A stretch of 64,000 nucleotides of DNA. Origin: Thalassococcus arenae (GTDB lineage: Bacteria; Pseudomonadota; Alphaproteobacteria; Rhodobacterales; Rhodobacteraceae). Made by a program: the position numbers and the translations under genes. Each line of letters starts with the position of its first letter. Within the stretch, counting starts at the first letter, position 1. Shown in pieces: positions 27,778 to 37,630 of the stretch. The notes below the pieces were generated by a model that saw only the letters and a list, made by a program, of their open reading frames with translations, ran no database searches and had not been told where the DNA came from. The DNA lies in assembly GCF_019104745.1 (NCBI RefSeq), contig NZ_JAHRWL010000001.1, forward strand, positions 1,903,001-1,967,000, in the 5' to 3' direction.

Positions 27778-27973
27778 GGCGAATCCCTTTCCACTAGATG
27801 AGTCGGCGCCCACTATATCTGGGAGCAGGCGGGGTATGAACAACCATATCGGGTGGCGGCACTTTTGCCTCAGTTTCGCCATGTTCGCGTTTGGCGGGTG
27901 CATCTGCCGTTGACTTTGCGGGGTGGTGCCGGGACAGTCTGGAAAAACGACAAGAATTCTTGAGGTAGCAGTC

Positions 27974-29014
27974 ATGACCCCCCGCGTTGTGTATGCGCTT
28001 GCGCTTGCATTCCTGGTCGCCGCCTGCGCCAGCGATGGCGGATCCGGAGACAATCCGATCAATGGTGGCGAGAGCACGAACCGCAATCCGCTGACCACGC
28101 CGACGCCGGATCCCGATCCGGATCCCGATCCCGATCCGGACCCCGACGAGGAAAACCCGGATGCGGATGGCGACGGCATCCTGGACGCGATCACCAAGGA
28201 TCTTGCGTCCTACGACATCAGCGCGTTCCCGACAACGGTGACGGTCGAAGTGCGGGGCCTGGACAGCACGCCGGTCGAGGTGGTCTATGCGCGCAACGCG
28301 GCCTTGGACCAGCCCGGCTACCTGGCCTACTCGATGCAGGAAGACGCGCTGGACCGGTTCTTCCTGGCGCTGGGCAATGTCAGCGCCGACGGCAGCGTTT
28401 CGGCGATCGCGGTGGGCGATGGCGGCCAGTTCAACCGGGTGATCCAGGGCGCACGCTATTCGCGCGATTCCGGCACTTTCGATCCGCCGGCGATCGGCAC
28501 CGGACCCGGCGCGGGGCAGGTTTCCTATGCCGGGGATTACGCCGGCATCACCAATATCAAGAGCACCAGCGGTGCACAGCTGATCCCGGTGCCCGATCCG
28601 ACGGCGCCCGGATTGCCGGACCTGCCGGGCCAGCCCGGCACAGTGCGCGGCACGATCTTCTTCAACGTGAACTTTGCCGAGATGACGATCAACGGATCGA
28701 TCAACGGCCGTGAACTGATCGACCCGCGGGACGGGTCGGTCTTCGAGAGCCTGAACGACATCGTGCTGATCCTCGATGAGATCAACGCGGACGGCACCTT
28801 CGCGGGCGATGTCGAACTGGATGGCCAGTTGAACGTGTCGCTGGGCAATTACGGCGGCGTCTTCGGCGGCACCGACGCGAGCTATGTCGCGGGCGCGGTC
28901 GAGATCGAAGGCTGGACGGAAACCTTCTCGGACGAGTTGGAAATCGGGGTCTTCGTGCTGACGCAATGCGGCAGGCCGGGCGATGCGCCGATCTGTTCCG
29001 TCGCCGCGCCCTGA
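27974..29014 (+). CDS. Surface lipoprotein, TbpB/Slam-cargo-like
   Basis: A 346-residue lipoprotein: lipobox LVAAC (Cys18), then a long Asp-Pro repeat linker ([10 protein letters not shown]) and a DADGDGILD calcium-loop-like motif. The C-terminal part has the pattern of Slam-dependent barrels, with a strand-rich [20 protein letters not shown] segment and ending [18 protein letters not shown] (compare the G.F.G..A...AG form of transferrin-binding and factor H-binding proteins). The next gene is a Slam-type translocator that overlaps its end by 32 bases. It therefore probably reaches the cell surface by that route. Ligand unknown. Confidence 0.75.
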   Translation: MTPRVVYALALAFLVAACASDGGSGDNPINGGESTNRNPLTTPTPDPDPDPDPDPDPDEENPDADGDGILDAITKDLASYDISAFPTTVTVEVRGLDSTPVEVVYARNAALDQPGYLAYSMQEDALDRFFLALGNVSADGSVSAIAVGDGGQFNRVIQGARYSRDSGTFDPPAIGTGPGAGQVSYAGDYAGITNIKSTSGAQLIPVPDPTAPGLPDLPGQPGTVRGTIFFNVNFAEMTINGSINGRELIDPRDGSVFESLNDIVLILDEINADGTFAGDVELDGQLNVSLGNYGGVFGGTDASYVAGAVEIEGWTETFSDELEIGVFVLTQCGRPGDAPICSVAAP

Positions 29015-30437
29015 GCGGCATAGCGGCGTCTTGCGGTTCGTGCTTGCCTGCGTCACGGCGCTGTCGCTGGGCGGCGGCGCATTGGCGCAATCCGCGGACG
29101 CAACCGGCACGACGCTGCGGCTGACCCCGGCGCAGGCGAGGCAGGCGGCGATGACGGCGGTGCAGACCGGCCGCATCGATGCCGCGATCACGCTGGCCGA
29201 AGCCTTGGTCGCAGCGGAACCCGAGGCGTCGCTGGGCCATTTCATCCTGGCCCATGCCTATCTGCGCGCGGGCCAGCCGGACAAGGCCGCGGCGCCGGCG
29301 CGCAGGGCCTATCAGCACGCCACGAGCCCGGTGGAAAAGCAGGAATCGGCGCGGGTGGCGGCGATGGCGGCGGCGGCGCGCGAGCGTTACCTGGCCTCGC
29401 AGATCTGGCTGCGCCTGGCGATCCAGGCCGCGCCCACACCCGAGCTGAAGGCGCGCAGCGTGCGCGAGTTCCAGGCGGCGCGCAACCGCGCCAAGCTGCG
29501 GCTGAGTTTCGGGCTGTCGGTGATGCCGTCGTCGAATGTCAACGGCGGGTCGTCCGCCGATGTGATCGAGGTCGACGGCGAGAGCCGGACGATTTTCGGC
29601 ACCATCCCGCTGCCCGCCACGAGCGAGGCCCTGTCGGGCACCGAGATGCGCGGGCGGCTGCGGTTTTCCCATGCGCTGGACCGCGCGGAGCGGTCGCGCA
29701 CCGACCTGGTGGGGGCGCTGGACGTGAAGCGCGTGCGGTTCAGCGACGCGGCGCGCGACCGCGTGCCGGGGCTGGACGCGGCGGATTACGGAAGCTCGAA
29801 CGCCGAACTGGGCGTGATCCATCGCCGGGTGCTGGGCGAGGGCCGGCTGGCGCCGGTTCTGTCGGGCGGGCTGCATCTGGGCCGGTCCTGGTATGGCGGC
29901 CTGGTGGATTACGATTACGCCCGGCTCGAGGCCGGGTTGGCGGTGGCGCTGACCGAGAGCCTGACCCTTTCCACCAATTTGGGCCGGCAGATCGAGCGCG
30001 ATGCCGATGCGCCGCTGGAGCATGTCACGACCAGCGCCCAACTGGCCCTGTCGCACCGGTTCGACAACAACGACCGCGTGTCGCTGGGGTTCTACGGAGC
30101 CGAAACGCAGGGCGACGACGGGCAGCGCCGCAAGCGGGTGGATGCGGTGCAATTGCGCTATGTCCGCGACAAGCCGGTCGGCCCGGTGCAGGTGGCGCTG
30201 GGGCTGTCGGCGATGCGGGTGACCTATCCGGATTTCCGGGTGCTGCTGTTCGGCACGCCCGATGGCGGACGGCGCGACGAAATCCTGTCGGCCGATCTGG
30301 GGCTGACGCTGCACGACCTGGATTACTGGGGCTTCGTGCCCACCGTGAACATCCGCGCGCGGCGCACGGAATCGAATGTCAGTTTCTACGAGAGCGAGGG
30401 CGTGTCGATCTCACTGGGTTTTGAAAGCGCCTTTTGA
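28983..30437 (+). CDS. Slam-type surface lipoprotein assembly modifier (T11SS)
   Basis: A 484-residue exported protein: signal peptide (cut near ALA-QSA), a TPR-like periplasmic domain (about 45-165, helices such as AITLAEALVAAEPEASLGHF), then a large beta-barrel beginning KLRLSFGLSVMPSSNVNGG and ending in Phe (LGFESAF). This is the Slam (DUF560) layout: TPR plus 14-strand outer-membrane barrel that moves lipoproteins to the cell surface. Its cargo is encoded just upstream, and the two overlap by 32 bases, so co-translation is likely. The first ATG gives a long basic n-region; a TTG about 15 codons later is an alternative. Confidence 0.8.
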   Translation: MRRSVPSPRPERHSGVLRFVLACVTALSLGGGALAQSADATGTTLRLTPAQARQAAMTAVQTGRIDAAITLAEALVAAEPEASLGHFILAHAYLRAGQPDKAAAPARRAYQHATSPVEKQESARVAAMAAAARERYLASQIWLRLAIQAAPTPELKARSVREFQAARNRAKLRLSFGLSVMPSSNVNGGSSADVIEVDGESRTIFGTIPLPATSEALSGTEMRGRLRFSHALDRAERSRTDLVGALDVKRVRFSDAARDRVPGLDAADYGSSNAELGVIHRRVLGEGRLAPVLSGGLHLGRSWYGGLVDYDYARLEAGLAVALTESLTLSTNLGRQIERDADAPLEHVTTSAQLALSHRFDNNDRVSLGFYGAETQGDDGQRRKRVDAVQLRYVRDKPVGPVQVALGLSAMRVTYPDFRVLLFGTPDGGRRDEILSADLGLTLHDLDYWGFVPTVNIRARRTESNVSFYESEGVSISLGFESAF

Positions 30438-30503
30438 GCGCGGCTGCTGGACACGGGACGGCATGCGCCTATCCTGCGGGCGACCCGCAAAGGAGACAGC
30501 CGC

Positions 30504-30932
30504 ATGAGCATCCGATATCTGCACACCATGGTCCGGGTGAAGGACCTGGACGCCTCGATGGCCTTCTACAAGCTGCTGGGGCTGGAGGAGACCCGGCGCC
30601 ACGACAGCGAGCAGGGGCGGTTTTCGCTGATCTTCATGGCGCCGCCGGGGCAGCCGGAATGCCCGGTCGAGCTGACGTATAACTGGGATGGCGATGACGG
30701 GTTGCCGTCGGATTCGCGGCATTTCGGGCACCTGGCCTACGAGGTCGACGACATCTACGCGATGTGCCGGCACCTGATGGACAACGGCGTGACGATCAAC
30801 CGCCCGCCGCGTGACGGGCGCATGGCCTTTGTGCGGTCGCCCGACAACATCTCGGTCGAGCTGTTGCAGAAGGGCGCGGCGCAGGCCCCGGCGGAACCCT
30901 GGGCCAGCATGGGCAATACCGGGCATTGGTAA
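30504..30932 (+). CDS. gloA: Lactoylglutathione lyase (glyoxalase I)
   Basis: A 142-residue VOC-fold enzyme with the glyoxalase I pattern. Metal ligands are seen as His in YLHTMVRVKD, Glu in ELTYNWDGD, His in FGHLAYEVDD and Glu in ISVELLQKG. It converts the methylglyoxal-glutathione hemithioacetal to S-lactoylglutathione. AAAGGAG stands at good distance before the ATG at 30504. Directly followed by two DUF1194 genes. Confidence 0.92.
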   Translation: MSIRYLHTMVRVKDLDASMAFYKLLGLEETRRHDSEQGRFSLIFMAPPGQPECPVELTYNWDGDDGLPSDSRHFGHLAYEVDDIYAMCRHLMDNGVTINRPPRDGRMAFVRSPDNISVELLQKGAAQAPAEPWASMGNTGHW

Positions 30933-31600
30933 GGGCGCTGCTGGCCGGGCTGTTCTGGCTGGCGGCGGGGCCGGCGGCGGCGGAGTGCCGGCTGGCACTG
31001 CTGCTGGCGCTGGACGTGTCGTCTTCGGTCGATGCGGGCGAATACGCGCTGCAGCGCGAGGGCGTGGCCGATGCGTTGCTGGCACCCGAGGTGCAGGCGG
31101 CGATCCTGGGCGGCGAGGCCGGCGTGGCGCTGGCGGCCTATGAATGGTCGGGGCGGCGGCAGAGCGCGGTGGTGCTGGACTGGGTCATGCTGCGCGACGC
31201 CGGAGACATCGCCGCGGCGGCGGCGGTGCTGCGCGGCGCCAAGCGGTCCGAGACGCGGTTTCCCACGGCGATGGGCTTTGCGCTGGGTTTTGGCGCGGGG
31301 CTGTTGCGGCGGGCGCCGGTCTGCGACAGGCAGGTGATCGACGTGTCGGGCGACGGGGTGACCAATGACGGCTTTCCGCCGCGGCTGGCCTACAAGCATT
31401 TTCCCTTTGACGGGGTGGTGGTGAACGGGCTGGCGGTGCTGGGCGCCGATCCGCAGGTCGAGGCCTATTACCGCGACGAGGTGCGGTTCGGGCCGGGGGC
31501 CTTCGTCGAGACGGCGCAGGGCTATGCCGGCTATCGCGCCGCGATGGCGCGCAAGCTGTTCCGCGAACTGGGCGGAATGCAGGTGGGGGCGGCGCGGTGA
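30926..31600 (+). CDS. DUF1194 von Willebrand-like exported protein (copy 1)
   Basis: A 224-residue exported protein, signal peptide (cut near AAA-ECR). The mature start LALLLALDVSSSVDAGEY has the MIDAS-like DxSxS motif of vWA domains, and ETRFPTAMGFAL plus DVSGDGVTNDG complete the fold. DUF1194 proteins occur in pairs in Rhodobacterales, with no known role. The TTG start at 30926 overlaps the gloA stop by seven bases. It is 30-40% alike by eye to the next gene, so they are tandem paralogues. Confidence 0.8.
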   Translation: MVRALLAGLFWLAAGPAAAECRLALLLALDVSSSVDAGEYALQREGVADALLAPEVQAAILGGEAGVALAAYEWSGRRQSAVVLDWVMLRDAGDIAAAAAVLRGAKRSETRFPTAMGFALGFGAGLLRRAPVCDRQVIDVSGDGVTNDGFPPRLAYKHFPFDGVVVNGLAVLGADPQVEAYYRDEVRFGPGAFVETAQGYAGYRAAMARKLFRELGGMQVGAAR

Positions 31601-32295
31601 GGGCGGTTCTGGCGGGGTTGCTGGCTTTGGGCCTGGCGGGACCGGCGGATGCGGCCTGCCGGCAGGCGCTGGCCCTGGGGCTGGACGTGTCGGGGTCGGT
31701 GGACAGCCTGGAATACCGGCTGCAGGCCGACGGGCTGGCGGCGGCGCTGGAGAACCCGGACGTGCAGGCCGCGCTGTTTTCGATGCCGGGCGCGCCGGTG
31801 GTGCTGGCGGTGTACGAATGGAGCGGACCCGAGGCGCAGCGCCTGCTGGTGGGCTGGACCGAGATCGCCGGGCCGGAGGCGCTGGCGGCGGTGACGGCGC
31901 GTCTGCGGGCGGCGGATCGCGGGATCGGGGCGTTCTCCACCGCCATCGGGTCGGCCAAGGCGTTCGGCGCGGCGCTGCTGGCCGAGCGGCGGGATTGCTG
32001 GAAGCGGACACTGGATCTGTCGGGCGACGGCAAGTCGAATACCGGGCCGCGGCCGCAGGATGTGCGGCCGGGCGGGATCACGGTCAACGGTCTGGTGATC
32101 GGCCAGCCCGAGACCGGCGGGCGCGAGCCGCCGGGCGTGGCCGAACTGGGCGCCTATTTCCGCGCCTATGTGCTGGAGGGCGACGATGCCTTCCTGGAAA
32201 TCGCGTTGGGTTTCGAGGATTTCGAGGCGGCGATGACCCGCAAGCTGTTGCGCGAACTGGAGGTCATGGTGGTGTCGCGGCGGCAGGCGCGGTGA
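31597..32295 (+). CDS. DUF1194 von Willebrand-like exported protein (copy 2)
   Basis: A 232-residue exported protein, signal peptide (cut near ADA-ACR), MIDAS-like ALGLDVSGSVDSLEY and LDLSGDGKSNTGP. It starts with GTG overlapping the stop of copy 1 (GTGA). The two ends share a RKL.RELE-type tail. The pair was made by tandem duplication and may act together as a periplasmic ligand-binding or scaffold complex. No partner enzyme is in view. Confidence 0.8.
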   Translation: MRAVLAGLLALGLAGPADAACRQALALGLDVSGSVDSLEYRLQADGLAAALENPDVQAALFSMPGAPVVLAVYEWSGPEAQRLLVGWTEIAGPEALAAVTARLRAADRGIGAFSTAIGSAKAFGAALLAERRDCWKRTLDLSGDGKSNTGPRPQDVRPGGITVNGLVIGQPETGGREPPGVAELGAYFRAYVLEGDDAFLEIALGFEDFEAAMTRKLLRELEVMVVSRRQAR

Positions 32296-32347
32296 CCGGA
32301 GGGGCCCGTCCCCCGGCCACATACCGCAACCCAAGAACCAGTCGGGC

Positions 32348-32845
32348 CTAGTAAATATAGCGGATCTGGTCGGTCCAGAACCGTTCCATGCGGCGCAGCG
32401 CGCCGGTCACGTCGTCGAGGCGGTCGAGGTCGATCACCGACTTGGTCTGAAGCGCCTCGGCGTGACGGTGGAAAAGCGCCTTGACGGTTTCGCGCACCTC
32501 GCGGCCCCGCTGGGTCAGCCGGACGCGGACCGAACGGCGGTCGATCTCGCAGCGCTGGTGGTGCATATAGCCCATATCCACCAGTTTCTTGAGGTTGTAG
32601 CTGACATTGCTGCCCTGATAGTAGCCGCGGCTTTTCAGTTCGCCCGCCGTCACCTCGTTATCGCCGATGTTGAACAGCAAGAGCGCCTGGACCGCGTTGA
32701 TGTCGATGATGCCGACGCGTTCGAATTCGTCCTTGATGACGTCCAGCAGCAGCCGGTGCAGCCGTTCGACCAGCGACAGCGCGTCGAGATAGCCCGACAC
32801 GTAGCCCTGGAGCGGGCCCTGATCCATTGAGGGATGGATGCTCAT
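32348..32845 (-). CDS. MarR-family regulator, LdtR-like
   Basis: A 165-residue winged-helix protein. The helix-turn-helix region (INAVQALLLFNIGDNEVTAGEL, YYQGSNVSYNLKKLVDMGY) and wing (EIDRRSVRVRLTQRG) fit MarR regulators and, among them, the LdtR group that controls L,D-transpeptidase and osmotic-stress genes in rhizobia and Liberibacter. An L,D-transpeptidase gene is in the window at 20770 but not adjacent. The second of two ATGs (32845) has the better spacing from GGAG, so it is taken as start. Confidence 0.78.
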   Translation of the reverse strand: MSIHPSMDQGPLQGYVSGYLDALSLVERLHRLLLDVIKDEFERVGIIDINAVQALLLFNIGDNEVTAGELKSRGYYQGSNVSYNLKKLVDMGYMHHQRCEIDRRSVRVRLTQRGREVRETVKALFHRHAEALQTKSVIDLDRLDDVTGALRRMERFWTDQIRYIY

Positions 32846-32943
32846 CATGTTCTCCGCCTGTGTAGTCGGAGCGGAGAATTCGCCAAAATGACCAAGAATC
32901 GGTTAAGTCACGCGGCCTTTTCGGAAAAAGCAAAGAAACGGTA

Positions 32944-33204
32944 TCAGCCCCGCGCGGCGGTTGCGGCGATGTCGGCCACCAGGGCCGCGTGAACCGCGGG
33001 CGCGGGCTGCTGGCCCGAAATCCACTGGTACAGATCCTGGTCGTTTTCCGCCAGCAGCGCCTCGTAGGCGTCGAGCCCGGCGGCATCCAGCGCCGTCAGC
33101 CTTGCATCGGCGTAGCGCATCAGCAGGATGTCCATTTCCTTGGTGCCACGCCGCATCGACCGCATCCGCAGGCGTTTGAGGCGGGTTTCGCGGTCTTCGG
33201 CCAC
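32944..33204 (-). CDS. sdhE: Succinate dehydrogenase flavinylation factor SdhE
   Basis: An 86-residue SdhE/Sdh5-type protein, with the defining RRGTKEMDILLMRYAD (RRGxxEMD) motif and the small helical bundle size. It helps attach FAD covalently to SdhA. The GTG start at 33204 lies four bases after the stop of the Xre-type gene upstream, so the two are co-transcribed. Confidence 0.92.
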   Translation of the reverse strand: MAEDRETRLKRLRMRSMRRGTKEMDILLMRYADARLTALDAAGLDAYEALLAENDQDLYQWISGQQPAPAVHAALVADIAATAARG

Positions 33205-33208
33205 GGGA

Positions 33209-33586
33209 TCAGTCCCCGTTGCTCATCGCGATGCGCAGCCGCTTGTCGAGCTTGCCCAGCCGGTCGGCGGCGTTCAGCATCTGGGACCGCATGGCGCGGA
33301 TTTCCAGCAGCAGTTCGCCCAGGTCCTCGGCGGCCTCGGCGGCGGTGATTTCGCCCAGGCCTTCGCCTTCGCCGGTCAGCAGCCAGACCATCGAGACATT
33401 CAGCAGACCCGCCATCATCTGCAACTTGTTGGCGCGCGGTTCGGCGCGATCGTCTTCCCAGGCCTGCAGCGTCTTGAGCTTGACGCCCAGCCTTCTGGCC
33501 AGGCCTTCCTGGTCGAGTCCGGCGGCATCTCGCGCCGCCGCCACGCGGTCGCCGAAGGTTGCTGCCTCGGGGCCGTACCAGTCCAT
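33209..33586 (-). CDS. Xre-family helix-turn-helix regulator
   Basis: A 125-residue protein with an HTH of the Cro/C1 type (FGDRVAAARDAAGLDQEGLARRLGV, TLQAWEDDRAEPRANKL) and a C-terminal helical segment rich in Glu/Leu. The start at 33586 (MDWYG) is preceded by GGAGG at six bases; the ATG 12 bases upstream overlaps that site and is less likely. It is divergent from the aminotransferase gene and precedes sdhE. Target unknown. Confidence 0.8.
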   Translation of the reverse strand: MDWYGPEAATFGDRVAAARDAAGLDQEGLARRLGVKLKTLQAWEDDRAEPRANKLQMMAGLLNVSMVWLLTGEGEGLGEITAAEAAEDLGELLLEIRAMRSQMLNAADRLGKLDKRLRIAMSNGD

Positions 33587-33650
33587 GATGTCCTCCATCG
33601 CGCAATCTCCCTGCCATCCGGCTTGATCGCTGTCGCGGCGCAACCTATGA

Positions 33651-34888
<1,238 letters not shown>

Positions 34889-34889
<1 letters not shown>

Positions 34890-35287
34890 TGACGACCGAC
34901 CTGCCCGACTATTATTTCCGCATCCGCGAAAACGGCGCGACGGTGTTCCGCGTGGACACCGAAAACCGGCAGCGGCGGATCGACCTGGACCAGATCGCGG
35001 TCGTGAATCTCAACAAGGGCGAGATCAAGCCGCATGGCGATACCGAGCTGAGCGAGGCCGACCTGGCGGCGATCGGCGACTGGATGACGCGCCGCAGCGC
35101 GCTGCTGGCGATGCGCGACATCGACGACATCCACCGGGCGGTGGACTATCTCAACATCACCACGCAATGGGTCCAGTCCAAGGCCACCGACGCCCAGCTG
35201 GACGAGGTGACCGACGCGCTGCTGCTGGCGATGCACGATCTGCGCACGGTGCTGGTGCGCAAGAAGGCCGACCGCCTGCCGGACTGA
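34889..35287 (+). CDS. Conserved small protein of unknown function
   Basis: A 132-residue soluble acidic protein starting TTDLPDYYFRIRENGATVFRVD, with an alpha/beta N-terminal part and a helical C terminus (DAQLDEVTDALLLAMHDLRTVL). It starts at the TGATG overlap with the aminotransferase gene, so it is in the same operon. No known domain was recognised. It looks conserved within Rhodobacterales. Confidence 0.65.
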
Positions 35288-35565
35288 GCGCGGGAATTCG
35301 GGCGGGGTTTTCCCATGTCCGGGCCGGCGTATCGGCGGCATGTTCGTCATCGAGCACCAGGGCGATCGCGGATTGGCGCGTGTCCCCGAGCTTGGTGCGG
35401 CGATCACGGTTTCCTTCGCCGCAATGCCGGTTTCCCCCCAGGCGGGACGCGCGGCCGGGCATCGCGCCCGGCCCGGTCCCGATCACCGGCGCAAGCCGAC
35501 CGGTTGCGTAAGCGGTGCCGCCCCGTTCCGGTTCGCCGGGACGGGGCTTTTGCTGCCGGGTGGGA

Positions 35566-36030
35566 TCAGCCCAGGATGGCGGGCCAGTTGGCTTCGCCCT
35601 TGACGATGTTGCCGGGCACGTCCTGCAGCCACAATTCGCGCGCGCGCAGGTTGGCGTTGAGATAGAGCCGGTCCTCGTAGACCGTCCAGGCCTCGGGCTG
35701 GGTCGGGGCGAGATAGCCCAGCGAGGCGGCATAGGCGCAATAGCCGCCGAAGCGGGCGCCGTATTTCTCGGGATCGGCCTGGAAGGCGGCGGCGTTGTCG
35801 GCCGAGACGAAGCGCCAGGTGGCGCCGTTGTGGTCGACGCTGTGGTCGGGCGAGCCGGCCACCGGAGCGGCGTCGGTGAAATAGGCCACCGGGTCGATGC
35901 CGTTGATGGCGATGCCGTCGGTCTGGAAGGTTTCGGGCTCCATCGCCAGGACCGGCGTGCCGGCGGCGATCAGGACGGGGGGCACGGCCAGAAGGCCGAG
36001 AGCGGCGCGGCGGGTCAGTCGGGTGGTCAT
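35566..36030 (-). CDS. YHS-domain exported protein
   Basis: A 154-residue protein. It has an N-terminal twin-Arg-type signal (LTRRAALGLLAVPPVL, cut near VLA-MEP), then a YHS domain (GIAINGIDPVAYFTD, AAFQADPEKYGARFGGYCAYAASLG). YHS domains bind metals in heavy-metal ATPases and related proteins. Single-domain exported forms such as this occur in Rhodobacterales with no assigned role. The long upstream frame is antisense and rejected. Confidence 0.8.
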   Translation of the reverse strand: MTTRLTRRAALGLLAVPPVLIAAGTPVLAMEPETFQTDGIAINGIDPVAYFTDAAPVAGSPDHSVDHNGATWRFVSADNAAAFQADPEKYGARFGGYCAYAASLGYLAPTQPEAWTVYEDRLYLNANLRARELWLQDVPGNIVKGEANWPAILG

Positions 36031-36249
36031 GGACAGGTCCTTTCGGGTGCGGTGTGGGGCAAAGATGCCGGTCGGCCGGGCGCCGCGGTAGTCCCTGTGA
36101 CGGGGACGTGATGGCCGGTGTGCCCGCGCGTGAGGCACTGTCACAATCGGTTTCGCGGCCGAACACGCCAGAGATGGCGGATTGACTTGTGGGGGCAGGC
36201 TGGTAGCCTGCGGAAATCCAAGCGCTTTTTCGACCGGATGGGGGATTTC

Positions 36250-36564
36250 ATGCGTGTTCTGACGACTTTGGCCGCCGCGGCCGTGGCGATGACCGGCAGC
36301 CAGGCGTTGGCCTGGGGTGACATCTACATGGGCGACGGCACGCACAAGCCGTCGGTGATCGTGCACCCCTACCACGCCGAGAACCACTGTCCCGCGGGCC
36401 TGCAACCGGTCACCGTGGGCGGCGTGATCTGCTGCGGCACACCGACGCCGGGGGCCAAGAGCTATTACAATCCCGCCGGCCACAAGAAGGTGGTGCACAA
36501 GGTGCGCCGCGCGGCGCCGCGGGCGATGGCGGTCGAGGGCGAAAAGGGCGTCGTCTACCGCTGA
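36250..36564 (+). CDS. Small exported protein, Cys/His-containing
   Basis: A 104-residue protein with a signal peptide (cut near ALA-WGD). The mature part is glycine- and histidine-rich (MGDGTHKPSVIVHPYHAENHCP) with a VGGVICCGTP di-cysteine and a basic C terminus (HKKVVHKVRRAAPR). It could bind a metal or the cell wall. No family recognised. Confidence 0.55.
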   Translation: MRVLTTLAAAAVAMTGSQALAWGDIYMGDGTHKPSVIVHPYHAENHCPAGLQPVTVGGVICCGTPTPGAKSYYNPAGHKKVVHKVRRAAPRAMAVEGEKGVVYR

Positions 36565-36591
36565 TGCCTCGGGCCTTGGCAATCCCGGTCG

Positions 36592-36611
36592 GGCCGCGTA
36601 TACGCGCGGCC
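36592..36611. terminator. GC-rich hairpin after the small exported gene
   Basis: GGCCGCG-TATACG-CGCGGCC lies 28 bp after the stop at 36564 and just before suhB. Only scattered T follow (TGATTTCATTTG), so it is a weak candidate terminator. Confidence 0.4.
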
Positions 36612-36636
36612 TGATTTCATTTGCGGGAAAGCCGAC

Positions 36637-37428
36637 ATGCAGGGCAGCGCCAATCTCAACATCATGATCAAGGCGGCCCGCAAGGCGGGCCGGTCGCTGG
36701 TCAAGGATTTCCGCGAAGTGGAAAACCTGCAGGTGTCGATGAAGGGCGCGGGCGATTTCGTCAGCCGTGCCGATCTTGCGGCGGAAAAGATCCTGCGCGA
36801 GGAACTGCGCACCGCGCGCCCGACCTATGGCTGGCTGGGCGAGGAGACCGGCGAGGAGCCGGGCGAGGACCCGACCCGGCGCTGGATCGTCGACCCGCTG
36901 GACGGCACGACGAACTTCCTGCACGGGCTGCCGCATTGGGCGGTGTCGATCGCGCTGGAACACAAGGGCCAGATCGTGGCGGGCGTGGTGTTCGACCCCG
37001 CCAAGGACGAGATGTTCTATGCCGAGAAGGGCCAGGGCGCCTGGCTGAACGATGCCCGCCGGATGCGGGTGTCGGGGCGCAAGCGGATGGTCGAGGCGCT
37101 GTTCGCCACCGGCGTTCCTTTCGCCGCGAAAAAGACCCTGCCGGCGATGCTCAAGGACCTGGCGCGCCTGATGCCGGAATGCGCCGGGGTGCGGCGGTTC
37201 GGGGCGGCGTCGCTGGACCTGGCCTATGTCGGCGCGGGCCGCTACGACGGCTATTGGGAGCGCGAGCTGAACCTCTGGGACGTCGCTGCGGGATACCTGA
37301 TCGCGAAAGAGGCGGGCGCGCTGGTCGAAGGCGTGCGCGCCGACCAAGACCCGCTGGAAAGCGGGTCGATCCTGTGCGCCAACGGCGATCTGTTCGGACC
37401 GTTTTCCAAGATCCTGCGCGACGGCTGA
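36637..37428 (+). CDS. suhB: Inositol-1-monophosphatase family (SuhB-like)
   Basis: A 263-residue enzyme of the IMPase fold. Metal-binding motifs are GEETGEEPGE, WIVDPLDGTTNFLHGLPHW (DPLDGTTNF) and ELNLWDVAAGYLIAKEAG (WDVAAG). It hydrolyses myo-inositol phosphates or related substrates; SuhB in Gram-negatives also aids ribosomal RNA transcription. Confidence 0.9.
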   Translation: MQGSANLNIMIKAARKAGRSLVKDFREVENLQVSMKGAGDFVSRADLAAEKILREELRTARPTYGWLGEETGEEPGEDPTRRWIVDPLDGTTNFLHGLPHWAVSIALEHKGQIVAGVVFDPAKDEMFYAEKGQGAWLNDARRMRVSGRKRMVEALFATGVPFAAKKTLPAMLKDLARLMPECAGVRRFGAASLDLAYVGAGRYDGYWERELNLWDVAAGYLIAKEAGALVEGVRADQDPLESGSILCANGDLFGPFSKILRDG

Positions 37429-37630
37429 GGCGCGTCATTCGCCGGGGTCTTGCCCGCCGGGCGCTGTGCCGGGACAGGTTGCGGGATCGATGCCCGCGAT
37501 GCGGACAATCCGGGCGTTTACAAGAGGGCACTGGATGGCTTCCGGATGTGCCGACCGGCTGTCGGGGTCACAATCGGCCGCGTCCGGCCCGGCGATCGGC
37601 GCCGCTTTATCCGTTTTCCGGCGCGGTGCG

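Noticed and set aside
27794-29245. Minus-strand frame over the lipoprotein and Slam genes
   Set aside because: Arg/Ala/Asp-biased composition typical of antisense frames.
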